Shown: in pieces, positions 47,574-60,834 of the stretch
Numbering within the stretch: position 1 is the stretch's first letter
Layout: each line of letters opens with the position of its first letter
Source: Brachynemurus nebulosus
Lineage: Eukaryota > Arthropoda > Insecta > Neuroptera > Myrmeleontidae
Length of the DNA: 64,000 nt
Direction: 5' to 3'
Assembly: GCA_035578155.1 (NCBI GenBank)
Contig: JAPWDM010000008.1
Location: 22,716,598-22,780,597 of the forward strand
The notes under the pieces: model-generated
Told to the model about the DNA's origin: nothing
The model's input: only the letters and a program-made list of their open reading frames with translations
The model's database searches: none
Program-made: the position numbers and the translations under genes

Positions 47574-50500
47574 CCGCGCGATAACTCTCGAACGAAACAT
47601 TTAATGCTTATGAAATTTTGTGTGCGAATTCGATTTTCCAAATCGTTGGATGAGTTCGTTAGCCAGACACGTCGGATGCCCAGAAGTAGGTTTTCCGGGC
47701 GTTTTTTGTCAACAAAATGAGTTTTTTGCCAGAATTAAGCAATTTTTCAAATTTTTTTTTACACTAAGCCATTGTAAAAGGTAAAACGCATAAAAAATGT
47801 TTTTATACCGTTGCTCTAAATTACTTACTTTTCGAGAAAAACTAGAAAATATGTCGTTCTCCATTTCACTCGCACTCGCATTCTTTTTTTTTCTGTCTCA
47901 TTTTTTGCGAGCTAAATTCGAAAAAAGCCGCTTTATAAGTAGCGTGTCATGATTTTTTTAATCCAATTTAACGATTCGGCTATATTCTATTTCTCTGTCA
48001 GTTAAATGTTTTTATAATGTATCTCTGTTCCATTTTTTTTTACAAAAAAAATCCCGACGATATCTGTTATGTGATATGATCAGAATTTAGATTATATTTA
48101 CACCTTCCTAAAATTAATAAGAGTTTGCTTCAATCGTATAAAAATTACGTTAAATCATATTCAAACAATAATATTTTTACGTAATTTTTTATCCAATTGA
48201 CAATACAGTTATGATTAGAATTGTATAATCAGAGCATTCTAATATTAAATAATTTTGCACATTCATTTTTTTTTTTTAACAAAGAAAAATTTTTTTAAAT
48301 TTTGACACATTCTTTTATGAAATTTCGATTAAGAAATATTAAAAAATTTTAAAGTGAATCATTTAAAAAGAGTTAAAAATAAATTAAAAAGGAAACATTT
48401 CTCTATTTTAACATATTTGTAAAGAAAATTTTACAGTTTACTTACAGTTTTTTGAAAAAATGTAATAACATTTTTACATACAATAAAGATTATATTTGAA
48501 CGGTAGGAAATCCACAAATTTTTTTTTATTTCTTTAATTAATTATTAAATTTGGTTTTAGAAGAAAATCTTCGTCTAATTCGCTCCAAGCCGAAAGTATA
48601 GCCACTAATAAGGACATTCCACTGTTAAAATAAATGGAAAATATATTGAAATTTATTTAATGAAAGCCATTCATACACATTTTTAAAATATCCTTTTGAA
48701 TTATATAACAAATAAAATCTGTGTAAAAAAATCTAATTGACGTGTTTTTTCTCAATTTGCTAATATTAAGTAAGGCTCGTTAATTAGGGAGTGATTGTGT
48801 TAAAATTTTAATATAAAATATGGTAATTTTAACCCTCTTTAAAAGAACATTTCGATTTTAACAATAAAAAAATTTTAAAAAGTGTTTTCGTTTTTCCCGG
48901 ATTACCAAAAACTGTTCATAGGCATATCTGTGACTAAAGTTGCCTCCCTTTCTTAAGAAAATAAAGTATTTTTAAAATTTTGTGCAAAAGAATAAAACAC
49001 AATTAACGAAAAAAAAGTACGCGTTTCCATATTTTTAAGATTTTGTAGTACAAGAAAATCCTTATAAATTCATCATATCTGTTATTGCATTTACTAGCTT
49101 TTACGCAATTTAATAAACAAAAGTCTGAAAATGGACGTAGAATCTCACTGTTATTAATTATTATGTCTTAGTCTTTTGAAAAATTATTTTTTGAACTAAA
49201 ATAAGAATAGGAGGAATATAAACTTAGGGGTAAACGACAGGAGTATATAAACTTTATTTTAGATTCTACGTTTATTTTTACAGAAAATCATCAAGTACCT
49301 ATTATTTCTTTTTTGAATGTATAAATACAAAAAGTTCGAAATTATTTTATATTAGAATTTCAATTTTGGTCGACCCTACGGGTTGTCCCCATTTACTCTT
49401 TTCTCGTCTCTTTTGACCCCAATTTTTCATAGAGAAGAAATTATACGATTTTTGTTAATTTTTCAAAAACCACCGATATTTTTAAATTTTTTTGGATACT
49501 GCTGATAAAGTGACCATCTTCGCGTAAATTTTTAATATATTAAAGATTAGGTACTCATAAAATAAATACAAAAAAATACGGTGTGAAGTCGGAATGCGTA
49601 CCTATTCATCCTTGTCTACGGTAGCACATTTTTTATTGACATAAATATTAGAAACGCAGGAAAAGAGACCAGGAATCAACATAGAAGTGGATTATGGTAC
49701 GATATATTTTCTGAAAAAAGTGCTTAGGACCAAAGTTATAGAGTTCAAAGTGATGCACTTGATGATCTTGAAGCACTTGACTCTCGTGATGCACTTGACT
49801 TTGAAGTTGACCTTGAGGTCAATTTCCAAAGTCATTTGAAAATCATTTAATATTTTTCAAAAGGAGTAGTTTACTTTTCATCCCTAAATGGTTCAAAGTA
49901 TATTCGAACGAATTTCACATGCAAGATAGAAAATAAGTGATCAAGAAGTAATTTTGAAAAATACTTGCTCAATCGCAATCGGAAAAATAATAGTTAATCA
50001 TATGTTGAATTGAATTCCTAATATGATAACTATAGAGTAGCAATAAAAATTTTAAAAAATTTTGAAAATTTCTAATATAACATAAAGTTAATGTTTAACT
50101 TACAATTGGAGTGATATTAAATCTTTTCTTAACTTCTAAAATTACTTACAAAAATGTTTTCTTCTAATTTTTTCTATAAATTTGCGCCTATTTTTTTTTT
50201 TTCATTTCGTCAGGTTTTTATTTTTTTTATTTTAGAAAAATAACGCAACAAATCAATTTTGAAGATAGATTGAGTCAATACATGAAATTACTGCTTATAG
50301 GTACAGGATATGGTCAAAGTTCGGCAATGGCTAATCATTTTCAACTGACCTTGAAAATCGATTTCAGGGTCACTATCAAGTGCATCGCTTTAAATTCTAC
50401 AAATTTGGTACTCAGCCCTTTTTTCAAAAAATATGCCGTTTCAAAAATATTTAGCTATAACTGTTTTCATCTACAGAGGTTGAATGGTGTTTTCTACCCC

Positions 50501-51283
50501 TAAAAAGCGTATTTAGCCGAAATAAAAAAACACGTATTTAATATTTTTCGCTGTTTAATAAGTATGTTAAGTTTCATTCAAATTGGCAAGTATTAGTTGG
50601 GTAGTGTTATTTGTCAGAATGTTTTGCCGATCTAGTTTTTTCAATATTTCTTTGCTCGTTTTCAGAATTTGTATTTTAATTTCTACGGACAAATAACTCA
50701 TTCTTTTCTTTGATTTTAGTAACTTTTATTTGCTGATGTTGACCATTAATTGATCGAAACATATCAAATATTTTTCAATGATTTTTTTAGCGAATGTCGA
50801 AAATTTTGAAAATTTTTTCACCGTTAGTAAGTTAAAGTATTTGAATTCATTAAGTAATTAAATGATGTCCACAAGAACCTTACGAACTACCATAAGTTAT
50901 ATGAGATCCCTAGGACCCGTTTTTTACTGTTAGGATAAACTTTTTACAAAAATTATTTTAGATGAATAAAGGTTATGTTGTATGATTTCCGCCAGGGTTT
51001 ACTGTTCCCATTATTGTAAAAAATAAACTAACCGACCGATTTTGAAAATTTTTTCACTGTTAGAGAACTAAATTATTTTAGATGGATACAACTATGCTGC
51101 ACAAAGTCCGTTCGGGTTCTTGGGTTCCAAAAATATCAAAACTAATTACCCAGCCGATTTTAAAAAATCTTTTACTCTTAGAAAGCTAAACTATTTTAAA
51201 TAGGTACAGTTCTTAGATGAGATCCGCCAGTCTCCAAAATTTGGAAATTCGCTATGTTATGCAGATGCTGCGACAGGGGTATT
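47358..51283 (+). mobile_element. 3.9-kb Helentron-like (HINE-like) element, copy B
   Basis: Same orientation and ends as copy A (27816-31685), 19.5 kb away. The visible differences are the length of the TA tract (83 versus 33 bp), a 2-bp CT insertion near 48022 and a 4-bp insertion near 48540, which together account for the whole 56-bp length difference. Substitutions are very rare by eye. The flanks differ immediately outside both ends, so this reflects transposition rather than segmental duplication. No protein-coding gene is recognisable; the 77-codon frame at 50270-50503 is identical in copy A but lacks motifs. Confidence 0.8.
47487..47569. repeat. (TA)n microsatellite in copy B
   Basis: 83 bp of uninterrupted TA. 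Confidence 0.95.
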
Positions 51284-51659
51284 TAGTTATTATAGTCGAA
51301 AAAATATTCCCAGACACTTTGGATAGTTTCTTTGTCAACGTATGGTTGTCTTTTTCTAATTCCAGTCAAACAAATAAATAGTGCATAGGGTACTAATTGA
51401 ACATTAGGTTACGAAATAATAATAAATAGTAACACTATTTTATGTTTTTATATAAATTCTGTTTATTCAATACGGTGACAGTTTTGTCGTAGGCATGTCC
51501 GCGTACCCGCGGACAAAAAAGTCACCCAGCTGTCGTGTCGCTGCGTGTGCGCATCACCATACTAACAAATAGACTTGATAAGAGTGACAAAACAGTCACC
51601 GTGACAAATGTCGCTCGTGGGCGCATAGCCTAACTGCATAAAAAAGATTGTTTAACACC

Positions 51660-51853
51660 AGGGCGGCGCCACAAGTTATTCGGAACTATATAGTTCGAAT
51701 ATTAATTTCTAAAAAATAAACAGTATTCCTAGGTAACTGAATTGGAAAATTTCGTTGTTAAAGTGGAATTAACAGAAGATGATTTTTGGTTGGTTAAAGT
51801 AATATATTGATCATAAAGATGTAATCCCAAGTACTTGTGTCGCCGCCCTGGTG
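51660..51853. mobile_element. Short hAT-like TIR element with an exon-like interior
   Basis: CAGGGCGGCGCCACAAGT (51660) and its inverse ending at 51853 (ACTTGTGTCGCCGCCCTG) form an 18-bp TIR with one mismatch. Inside, between an AG at 51732 and a GT-less end, lies the open stretch VTELENFVVKVELTEDDFWL. It ends about 20 bp before the zinc-finger pseudogene. Confidence 0.55.
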
Positions 51854-51873
51854 ACAGATTGCTACATATTTTG

Positions 51874-52290
<417 letters not shown>

Positions 52291-52299
52291 TACCATAAA

Positions 52300-53004
52300 C
52301 ACAATCATGTAGTTTTATCATAATTTTCGATTCAAATTTGAATAAATGAAGACGAAATTAATTTCGTTATATGTATTTAACTGTTTTAATGAAATCAAGT
52401 GATAAAAATCGTTAATTTGACTGATAAATAAATTTTTCAGCAACTTAAATTACTAGTTAACATATTTTTTCTGTGAAATATGAAAATAAACCTCGGATAA
52501 TCCGGAGGTTCAGATTATCCCAGCCTCCGAATTATCCAAAGTGGTCGGTGATTCTTTTTATTAAAGGCTTTTATTTAACTTGCTATGTTAGTATTTTTGT
52601 TTAGATCAAATCTTACAATCAAAATTTAGACAACTTTTCTAATTGAGCTGGAGATTTCAAATTTTGTATATGTGTATAACTTGGATGACAATGCAATATT
52701 GTATAATAAGTTTTGTTCTAAATTTCCTCAAAACTAGAATTACTGATTTTTAGTCTTTGTGAATTTTTGACATTTCGAACTGTCAAATATTGTCCCATGA
52801 TTATACATTGCAATTTTTAGTTTCCATAGTTATGTTTGAACTTCCTAAATTAATTGTGATTACACTAAAAAGTATAAAATTAAGTAAAAAAATAGACTTT
52901 TTCTACAATTTTAGTGGAGAGTAGGCTTTTGCGCTCTGTGAAGAGAGCACAAAACGTATATTTGCCGAAGACTTTCGTTGCCGAGCAGCAAAGCGGAAAA
53001 GTAA
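52300..53004. other. Unassigned intergenic sequence
   Basis: 52495-52550 contains CCTCGGATAATCCGGAGGTT, a short perfect hairpin. No gene recognised. Confidence 0.45.
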
Positions 53005-53440
53005 TAGCACAGTATAAATAAAAGATTATTACCATAGGCAGTAGCGAAACGCACTTTCTATCCTTTTTTGATATAAGTACAAACAATTATGTATGTCCTT
53101 TTTTACTTATGTGATTGTATGTGTTTGTACATGTGAGATTGAGGGTTGATAATGATCATGTTAAATTATACGAACAATTAAAAGCAACCTTTTTCAAAAT
53201 GAATTTAGCAAACGCGAAATTGATGACAGTATTCAACACGAGAATTTAGATCGTCACGACCTAGCACCAACCATTGTCGAAATCGAAAATATTAACTGAA
53301 TTATTACAAAATATTAATAATTATTTATTATTTAACGTAACATGGATAAACCCTTTGGAATTTTTGAATTCCAAATGACGTTCTTACGTCATATCGTTTC
53401 GTAACTGTTTGTGAAACAAACTATTATTTAAACTGTGGTA
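53005..53440 (+). repeat. Dispersed repeat Y, copy 2
   Basis: Matches 43635-43975 joined directly to 44453-44560, so this copy lacks the 475-bp segment. It contains the same terminal-exon-like frame, NEFSKREIDDSIQHENL through VEIENIN and TGA (about 53200-53300). Confidence 0.6.
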
Positions 53441-53824
53441 ATACTTTGTCGCTCGCTCAAGGTATATATATTTAATTACAAATCGGGTAGGCGTTGTTTA
53501 TATTTTCTATGGTAACAAATAAACAGATTCTAAAATTATTATTTTTATGGTAATCAAGTGAAATATTAATTTTATTAAATTTCAAAATAACTACAAAAAT
53601 AATAAATAACTATAATTAATAAATAATAAGAAAAAAAATAAAAAATCTATACAGATATATGATGGAAATATATAACAGTGACAGTGATTTCTCAAGTACA
53701 CCTCCAGATATTTCTGAAGCTGCAAAAATTATAACATTAAAGTAAATATTAACATCCATTGTTATTTTTTCAAGTACCTTTTAAATAAATAATACATTTT
53801 ATAAGATTGTAGAAAAAATTTTGT
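53441..53824. other. AT-rich intergenic sequence
   Basis: Nothing recognised. Confidence 0.4.
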
Positions 53825-53947
53825 GTGTAATTCGAGCACAAAATGACATTGTCGCTCTCATGAGAATAACGCACTCCGTCTGGCGGCGTCGCGCGTCAAC
53901 ATTCTCAGTCGAGCGGCAATGTACCATTTTGCGCTCGTAATACACAA
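53825..53947. repeat. Imperfect hairpin with GC-rich loop
   Basis: TGTGTAATTCGAGCACAAAA and TGACATTGTCGCTC pair with GAGCGGCAATGTACCATTTT and GCGCTCGTAATACACA. The loop holds GTCTGGCGGCGTCGCGCGTC. Confidence 0.65.
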
Positions 53948-54855
53948 ATAACTATTTTTGTAACTACTGACAATGAGAAGTAAAGCTACTCACATCTGAA
54001 ATAAAAATAATTAATAATAACGCCTCAAAATTTTATAAATTATGTTGCACATTGCTCCAAACTTCACTCAAAAATTATTTTATACATTTTAGTTCATTTT
54101 TAAATAAAAGCTTGCTTTAAAAAACTATTTTGTTACTTAAATTTATTAAATTTTTTTACAGGTATTGTAAATTGTAGTTGAATGTTAAGAACTGTAATTT
54201 TCTCCCCATAAATTTAATAGCTACGTACCACAGACCAATGAACACTATTGTATTATACTGCTAGATAAAGCCTAAATCCAGTTTGTAGGCATTTTTCTTG
54301 AGGCAGGTAACAGGAGGGTGAGACGGGTGAGATTTAAGGAATATAATGATGTATTGTCCATTTTTTAGCAAATGGGACTGTAATTATTATAGGACATAAT
54401 TTGTATACGTACGTATTTTGAAAATAAAGCAAATACCACTTTCATTCTTTTAAAATTTTGCAGTTTCTTCTCAAAAAAGTGAAATTTTATTAACAATATT
54501 ATATTTTTATAATAATTATTTGAAAACGTTACTGTGGATACCATCGGTTATTGCATTGATTACTATATATTACAGTGACAGAGTACTATTATGCGGCCCC
54601 ATATATGTAGTATACATATATAGCCAAATGGATATGAAAAAAACGTCCCAACATCACGGTGCAGATTTGGAAGTATTTTGTTCGTTTTGCGCAAATGCGA
54701 CATTTTTGGTGGTAATATGAACCAATCTGAAGAGTAAACAAGGTAAACACTAATTGATGCATCTGCGCAAAACAACTGAAGTTCCTCTACCCGATGTCTA
54801 TCCGTCTCACTTCATCGGAACCACTGCCTAAGGATTGGCTATATAGTTATAATGC
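53948..54855. other. AT-rich intergenic sequence
   Basis: Short ORFs only; a palindrome-like CATATATGTAGTATACATAT lies at about 54600. No gene recognised. Confidence 0.4.
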
Positions 54856-57800
54856 ATATGGGCTTTTTCATTTAAAAGCAGCAAACATGGAAAAGTCAAA
54901 GTTTCAGATTTGTTTCATATTCACGTTATTTTATCTATCAAAAGCCCTGACTCAGAATATGACACCAGTTGGCCCAAATTAACATTCGTTCCCGAGGTAT
55001 TTAGGTCACAAAATTGAAGCAAATAGCATAGCTTTTTGTAACTTTTTTGAAAAAATTGTTATAACTTTAAAACGGCTAGCTGAAATTTCATGAAAATTGG
55101 TACGCAAAATGGAGAAATATCGTAGTATAGGTTGAAATCGAAAAAACTTTTTTTTATTGTATAGTTTCACCCATCCACCCCCTCAAAATAGTCCAACTTT
55201 GGACAGCCCTGGACCAAAAGGGCCTTAACGTATTTAAGTGATTTTGGTTTCATTTTATGCAAAAATTTATGCTCTTTCCAAATATGAAAAGAAACGGGTG
55301 GGCTTTTGATGGCTTCATTGTGAAAATCAAGAAAAACTGACAGGTTGTGTTAACGGAGTACTATATACTATGATAAATAATACACTTACTAGAGAAATGT
55401 ACCAAAAAAACCGATTTATAGTTTCAGTAATGTTTGGATATGTTAATCTTTGTGACAACTTAAATAACAGTTACTGTTTTATTTGTCGGGAAATTGTTCA
55501 AAAGGGTGTAATCACCCCTTAAAAAATTAAAGTAATAAAATTTCTCAAATTTTTTTTTTTGAAATTAGTAAAAAATTTGCATTTAAATTTACGTTAATTT
55601 TATGAAATTGTCAATTTTGGTATTGCGTCAACAGTGGTAGTAGGGGGTTAAATTTTAAGAGTAGAAGTTAAAACAGGGTTAATCCAACAGAAATCACCCA
55701 ACTATATCATTCAACATTTTTGATTTTCCTAATTTTTTTACTAGTATTCACAATAGGTAAGTGTAAAACGAAAATTAAAAATTTTTTAGACTTACACTTC
55801 CTTTTAGTTGCCATTTTGAGTTTAATTTGGGAGTGTTTCTGACTGAAGACAAGTATTGCTTAGATGTAGGTATATATAATTATTTTTATTTGTCCGAAAA
55901 TTGTTCAGAGGTGTTTAATCACCCCCTAAAAAATTAAAGTAATAACAAAATCGCTCAGATTTAGTTTCATTAATGTTTGGATATATTAATCTTTGTGACA
56001 CTTAAATAACAGTTACTGTTTTATTTGTCGGGAAATTGTTCAAGAGGGTGTAATCACCCTCTAAAAAATTAAAGTAATAAAATTTCTCATTTTTTTTTTA
56101 AAATGAGTAAAAAGTTTGCATTGGCTCTATGTTAATTTTAGGAAATTGTCAGCCTTGGTATTGGGTCAACAATGGTAGCAGGGAGTTAAATTTTAAGAGT
56201 AAAAGTTAAAACAGGGTCAATCCAGTAGAAACTACCCAGTTATATTATTCAACATTTTTTATTTTCTTAATTTTTTTACTAGTTATTCACCAATAATAGA
56301 TAAGTGTAAATTCTTTTAGACCTACACTTACGCCCAACTAAAGTTTTTGATTTTAGAGGCAGATCCCTAAAAGAAAAAAAAAATTACTTACCAAATATTA
56401 AATTGTCAGAACGTTCCCATTTTGGAATAACAAAAATTTATTTCACTTTTTGACTTGTAATTACTAATTATAAACAAAAGGTAGGTTTTATCACATGCAG
56501 ATAACTTCATGTAATGACAAAAAAAGTTTCTTAAAGTATTTTTGAATAATTTTCAAATTAATAGAAGGTAAAAATTATGTAAACGATTTACGTTATCTAA
56601 TTTTAGCTGATAATTTTATATATGGCGAAGAATGTTTAACTTTGTCAATTTTCACTTAAATATTGAAAAATACTTTTTCACAAACTAGTTTTCGGTTTTT
56701 TTAAACCATTCTCAGGTGAACTCTGAATTGGATGGTTTAAGAAACCGAAAACTAGTTTGTGAAAAAGAATTTTTTAATATTTAAGTGAAAATTTGACAAA
56801 GTTAAACATTCTTCGTCATATATGGGCTTTTTCATTTAAAAGCAGCAAACATGGAAAAGTCAAAGTTTCAGATTTGTTTCATATTCACGTTATTTTATCC
56901 ATCAAAAGCAACGGTCACTTTTGTACAATTCCTTAGTCTTTTTACTGTCAGTATTTACTATTTTGTAATCTTTTAAACAGGGCATGGGCGGGCCAGAAGT
57001 TTCGAAAACAATTGTTGCCATAAGAAATTTCCATTTTTTTAAATCCACTTCAAATACGGGGTTAGTGGTACCACAGTACTCTTCGTCATTATCATTTTAA
57101 AAAGTTAAATTACAGTAACATAATGGTATGTACATATAATTTTATATAATAATTATTGTTATTGAATTACAGTAATAATTCGCAAAAATTGAAAATTTGT
57201 TTATGGCTGTTATAATTTTTACCTTTACAATTTAACCCTTTGCTACCACTGTTGATGCAATACCAAAACTCATAATTTTCTAAAATTAACTGTAGAGCCC
57301 ATGTAAATTTTTGTACTAATTTTAAAAAGAAATTTGAGCGATTTTGTTATTACTTTAATTTTTTAGGGGGTGATTAAACACCTCTGAACAATTTTCGGAC
57401 AAATAAAAATAATTATATATATCTACATCTAAGCAATACTTGTCTTCAGTCAGAAACGCTCCCAAATTAAACTCAAAATGGCAACTAAAAGGAAGTGTAA
57501 GTCTAAAAAATTTTTAATTTTCGTTTTACACTTACCTATTGTGAATACTAGTAAAAAAATTAGGAAAATCAAAAATGTTGAATGATATAGTTGGGTGATT
57601 TCTGTTGGATTAACCCTGTTTTAACTTCTACTCTTAAAATTTAACCCCCTACTACCACTGTTGACGCATTACCAAGATTGACAATTTCATAAAATTAACG
57701 TAAATTTAAATGCAAATTTTTTACTAATTTAAAAAAAAAAAATTTGAGAAATTTTATTACTTTAATTTTTTAAGGGGTGATTACACCCTTTTGAACAATT

Positions 57801-58436
57801 TCCCGACAAATAAAACAGTAACTGTTATTTAAGTTGTCACAAAGATTAACATATCCAAACATTACTGAAACTATAAATCGGTTTTTTTGGTACATTTCTC
57901 TAGTAAGTGTATTATTTATCATAGTATATAGTACTCCGTTAACACAACCTGTCAGTTTTTCTTGATTTTCACAATGAAGCCATCAAAAGCCCACCCGTTT
58001 CTTTTCATATTTGGAAAGAGCATAAATTTTTGCATAAAATGAAACCAAAATCACTTAAATACGTTAAGGCCCTTTTGGTCCAGGGCTGTCCAAAGTTGGA
58101 CTATTTTGAGGGGGTGGATGGGTGAAACTATACAATAAAAAAAAGTTTTTTCGATTTCAACCTATACTACGATATTTCTCCATTTTGCGTACCAATTTTC
58201 ATGAAATTTCAGCTAGCCGTTTTAAAGTTATAACAATTTTTTCAAAAAAGTTACAAAAAGCTATGCTATTTGCTTCAATTTTGTAACCTAAAAACCTCGG
58301 GAACGAATGTTAATTTGGGCCAACTGGTGTCATATTCTGACTCAGGGCTTTTGATAGATAAAATAACGTGAATATGAAACAAATCTGAAACTTTGACTTT
58401 TCCATGTTTGCTGCTTTTAAATGAAAAAGCCCATAT
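54856..58436. mobile_element. 3.6-kb foldback element (family F, copy 2)
   Basis: The left arm (54856-about 55958) and right arm (about 57328-58436) are inverted copies at about 97% by eye, ending ATATGGGCTTTTTCATTTAA. The centre contains a direct repeat of part of the left arm (55963-56330), its inverse around 57235-57330, and a separate 90-bp-arm hairpin. It shares landmarks with the 21020-23230 element, so the two are related. The 60-70-codon frames at its ends are arm copies, not genes. Confidence 0.85.
56619..56822. repeat. Hairpin with about 90-bp arms and 24-bp loop
   Basis: The left arm 56619-56708 (GAAGAATGTTTAACTTTGTC, CAAACTAGTTTTCGGTTT) is inverted at 56733-56822 with few mismatches. 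The loop is ATTCTCAGGTGAAC and following bases. It sits inside the foldback element at 54856. Confidence 0.8.
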
Positions 58437-58439
58437 ATG

Positions 58440-59235
58440 TGCGGCCCATACACGGTTCAACCTGTTGTACAACTTGATTGAGTTGTACAACATGTTGAAT
58501 CGTGTGTGGGGCAGCTGGTCAACTACTTTGATGGTTGCATAAACGGTTGAAGTAAAATCAAAATATTTTGATTTTACGTGGGCGGAGCAAATGGTCTATG
58601 AACATGTTGTACTGTGTGTGGGGTAGTTGAACAACAAAACCAGTACATTTATGATGTAAAGGGTGTAAATCAACAAAATATTTACAGCGGTAACAGTTGG
58701 AAAGATTAAATATTTGATTTTGTTTGTTATTTCCAATAGCTTGCGGGTGATACCGCACTTGAAAATTTTAAATCTTCAAAAGAATTTCCCGTTGCAAGAA
58801 ACCTTAATGTAATTCCCAAGCGTGTTTTTGCAGAAATTGCATCACGCATAAACGTATCTTCTTTGTTTATTAAAGGTGTTATTTTTACTAAAATATCATT
58901 AATAATTTTTTCGTTCATTCGCATATAATTTTTATAGTCGGTTCACATTCACTAATTTTTTTAATTAGTTTTTCGTTAGAAAATTTTTTTCGCAACCACT
59001 CTTTGCTCCATTTTCTTTTTTTTCATTTACTCACGCTTTCTTCACTACTTTCTGCAATTACTGCTAAGGCAAGAATTTTATCCTTAATTTTAACGAAGTT
59101 CTCTTTTTCAAAAATTATGAATATAACTGAAGTTGGACAATAAGTTGAATGAATAGTTTAATAGTGTATGGCAAACAGTTCAACTTGCAAACATTAGCAC
59201 TTGTAGTACAACAAGTTGAACCGTGTATGGGCCGC
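58440..59235 (-). mobile_element. PIF/Harbinger-type element, internally deleted
   Basis: TIRs GCGGCCCATACACGGTTCAA on the left and, inverted on the right, the same sequence ending at 59235. It abuts the right arm of the foldback element. It carries the N-terminal part of a Harbinger transposase on the minus strand. Additional GTTGTAC-rich inverted motifs (58455-58640) lie near the left end. A clean 3-bp TSD is not seen. Confidence 0.75.
58727..59100 (-). pseudogene. Harbinger (HARBI1-like) transposase N-terminal fragment
   Basis: On the minus strand KRKWSKEWLRKKF is followed, after a frameshift near 58937, by DYKNYMRMNEK, DTFMRDAISAKTRLGITLRF and LATGNSFEDLKF. This is the region before the catalytic core in DDE_Tnp_4 / HARBI1-type transposases (rLaitLrfLatGesf...L). 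An upstream TGA near 59025 also breaks the frame, and the catalytic DDE core is missing because the element is internally deleted after VSPA. It cannot encode an active enzyme. The family match is confident; the exon structure is uncertain. Confidence 0.75.
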
Positions 59236-59670
59236 ATTAGGTCGTATACTGGTCGTATGTGAGTGTTTCATTTATAAATTGATAGAGTGAGTCTATAGGA
59301 TATGTACCCATAATATGTTCTTTGGTCTGTGCTACGTACTATTACTTTGATGTATTGTTAAAGGGTTACGTGGGTTTCAAAGTCCATTAAAAAAATTTTA
59401 TTAAAAATATTAGGTACATGAGAGAGCAACATTTCAAAAAATTTTCATTCAAAAAATTTGGGAAATTCAGTTGGTGGATTTTTGGAGACCTCTAAAAAAA
59501 GAGTGTCGTCGCAGTGGTCACGATAACTCATGATAGCTTTATCGGAATTTAAAAAAAAAAAAAATTCTAACGATTAAACAGAAGATTTTAAAAAAATTAA
59601 AATTTGAATTTTTGGTACACTTTTATACAAAATAGTTCAATTTTTGGTACAATTTTTACTACGTTTAGGG

Positions 59671-60110
59671 CCAGTATTATAAACATTATAAAAGCCAACT
59701 AACTAAATTTATGAACTAAATTAATTTTATCTACAGATGGCAGTATTATAAGTCTGAAATGGTCTGAAGTAAAATAAGTAGGAAACTAAATTTTAGTTGA
59801 CAGAAAACCTACCAACTAAATTTTATTCGGAAATTAATTTGACAGTTTTGAAAGATTTTTACAAATATTATGTTCATATTTATACATATTAAACAGATTT
59901 TATACACATTGTAATACAAATTAGAGGTACAGAATTAATTTTTATATTATATATATGGAAATTAAAACATATTTGCAACATATTATCTTATTAAATTATT
60001 TTAATCATGAAATACGTTTATAATACTGAACCAAAATTTAGTTTACAACTATTTTTATTCGTAGAATAGTTATTCGTTGATTTAGTTGGCCTTTATAATA
60101 CTGGGCTTTA
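59671..60110. mobile_element. MITE with GGGCCAGTATTATAA ends
   Basis: GGGCCAGTATTATAAACATT on the left and, inverted on the right, GCCCAGTATTATAAAGGCCA, both followed by a CCAACTAAAT-type block, with TTTA outside each end. PIF/Harbinger-like by end sequence. Confidence 0.65.
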
Positions 60111-60116
60111 TTAACT

Positions 60117-60834
60117 CATGATTAAGACGAGTTAACTTGTCCTGCAATATGGCGGCCACAGAACAAATAGAACAAATACATCTGTCTCTTTTCTGCAATC
60201 ACTTATGTGCTTTTATGTGCATCTTAGGCTGCTTAGTCCTCATTCATTCGCGGACACTCAATGGGTATGTTTCAATTATTGTTGTATTGTTACCTCTCGT
60301 ATTAACACGGTATATGTACGTGGCATACGTACATCATACGTACCACCACCACCAGATCACCACATACATATTATGTATGTATGTATGCAAGACACTAATA
60401 CACACAACATTCAACGGACTAACACACACAACTCCGCGTGCACATATGTAAGATATTGGTGGGATATTTTCTATCCTTTGTTGTTACGCTCGTTTCCCTA
60501 GTATAGACATAGTAATGTTCGTTCTCTTTGTTCTCTGATGGCGGCTCAAAATGCTGGGATATGTACATATTCACTGGTACAGGTGCCGCCATCTGTGACA
60601 GATTTTCCGAAATACGGTATAATTCTAAATAATGTCAAATTTTATCAACATAGTTTAGTATAATTTATATTTTGTAAATTCCTAAGGTTCACTTTTTTGA
60701 TGTTGGAATCTTTGATTTTTTTTCTTTTAATTTTTTTGTAACCTTATTTCTTGTACTTATCAATTGGCAGTAAAAAGTCCGGCATTTTGAGACCAAAAAA
60801 TTTTTCTGTATGGTTTGTTTAAAAGAGTTAATCG
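60117..60834 (+). repeat. Dispersed repeat R, copy 2, interrupted
   Basis: Matches 62529-62850 and, inverted, 13903-14223, once the hAT insertion at 60157-60537 is removed. Confidence 0.75.
60157..60537. mobile_element. hAT-type MITE with TSD ATGGCGGC
   Basis: ATGGCGGC at 60149-60156 and 60538-60545. Ends are CACAGAACAAATAGAACAAA and, inverted, CAGAGAACAAAGAGAACGAA. Comparison with repeat R at 62529 shows the empty site. A partial relative lies at 15540-15668. Two overlapping about 100-codon frames in it are not conserved. Confidence 0.85.

Noticed and set aside
27816..51283. Segmental duplication as the explanation for copies A and B
   Set aside because: Homology stops exactly at the element ends on both sides, and copy A interrupts a known TTAA element. 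Transposition fits better.
60137..60501. Two overlapping about 100-codon frames with hydrophobic stretches
   Set aside because: They lie wholly inside the TSD-flanked hAT MITE at 60157-60537, apart from the first bases, and are not kept in the relative at 15540-15668.
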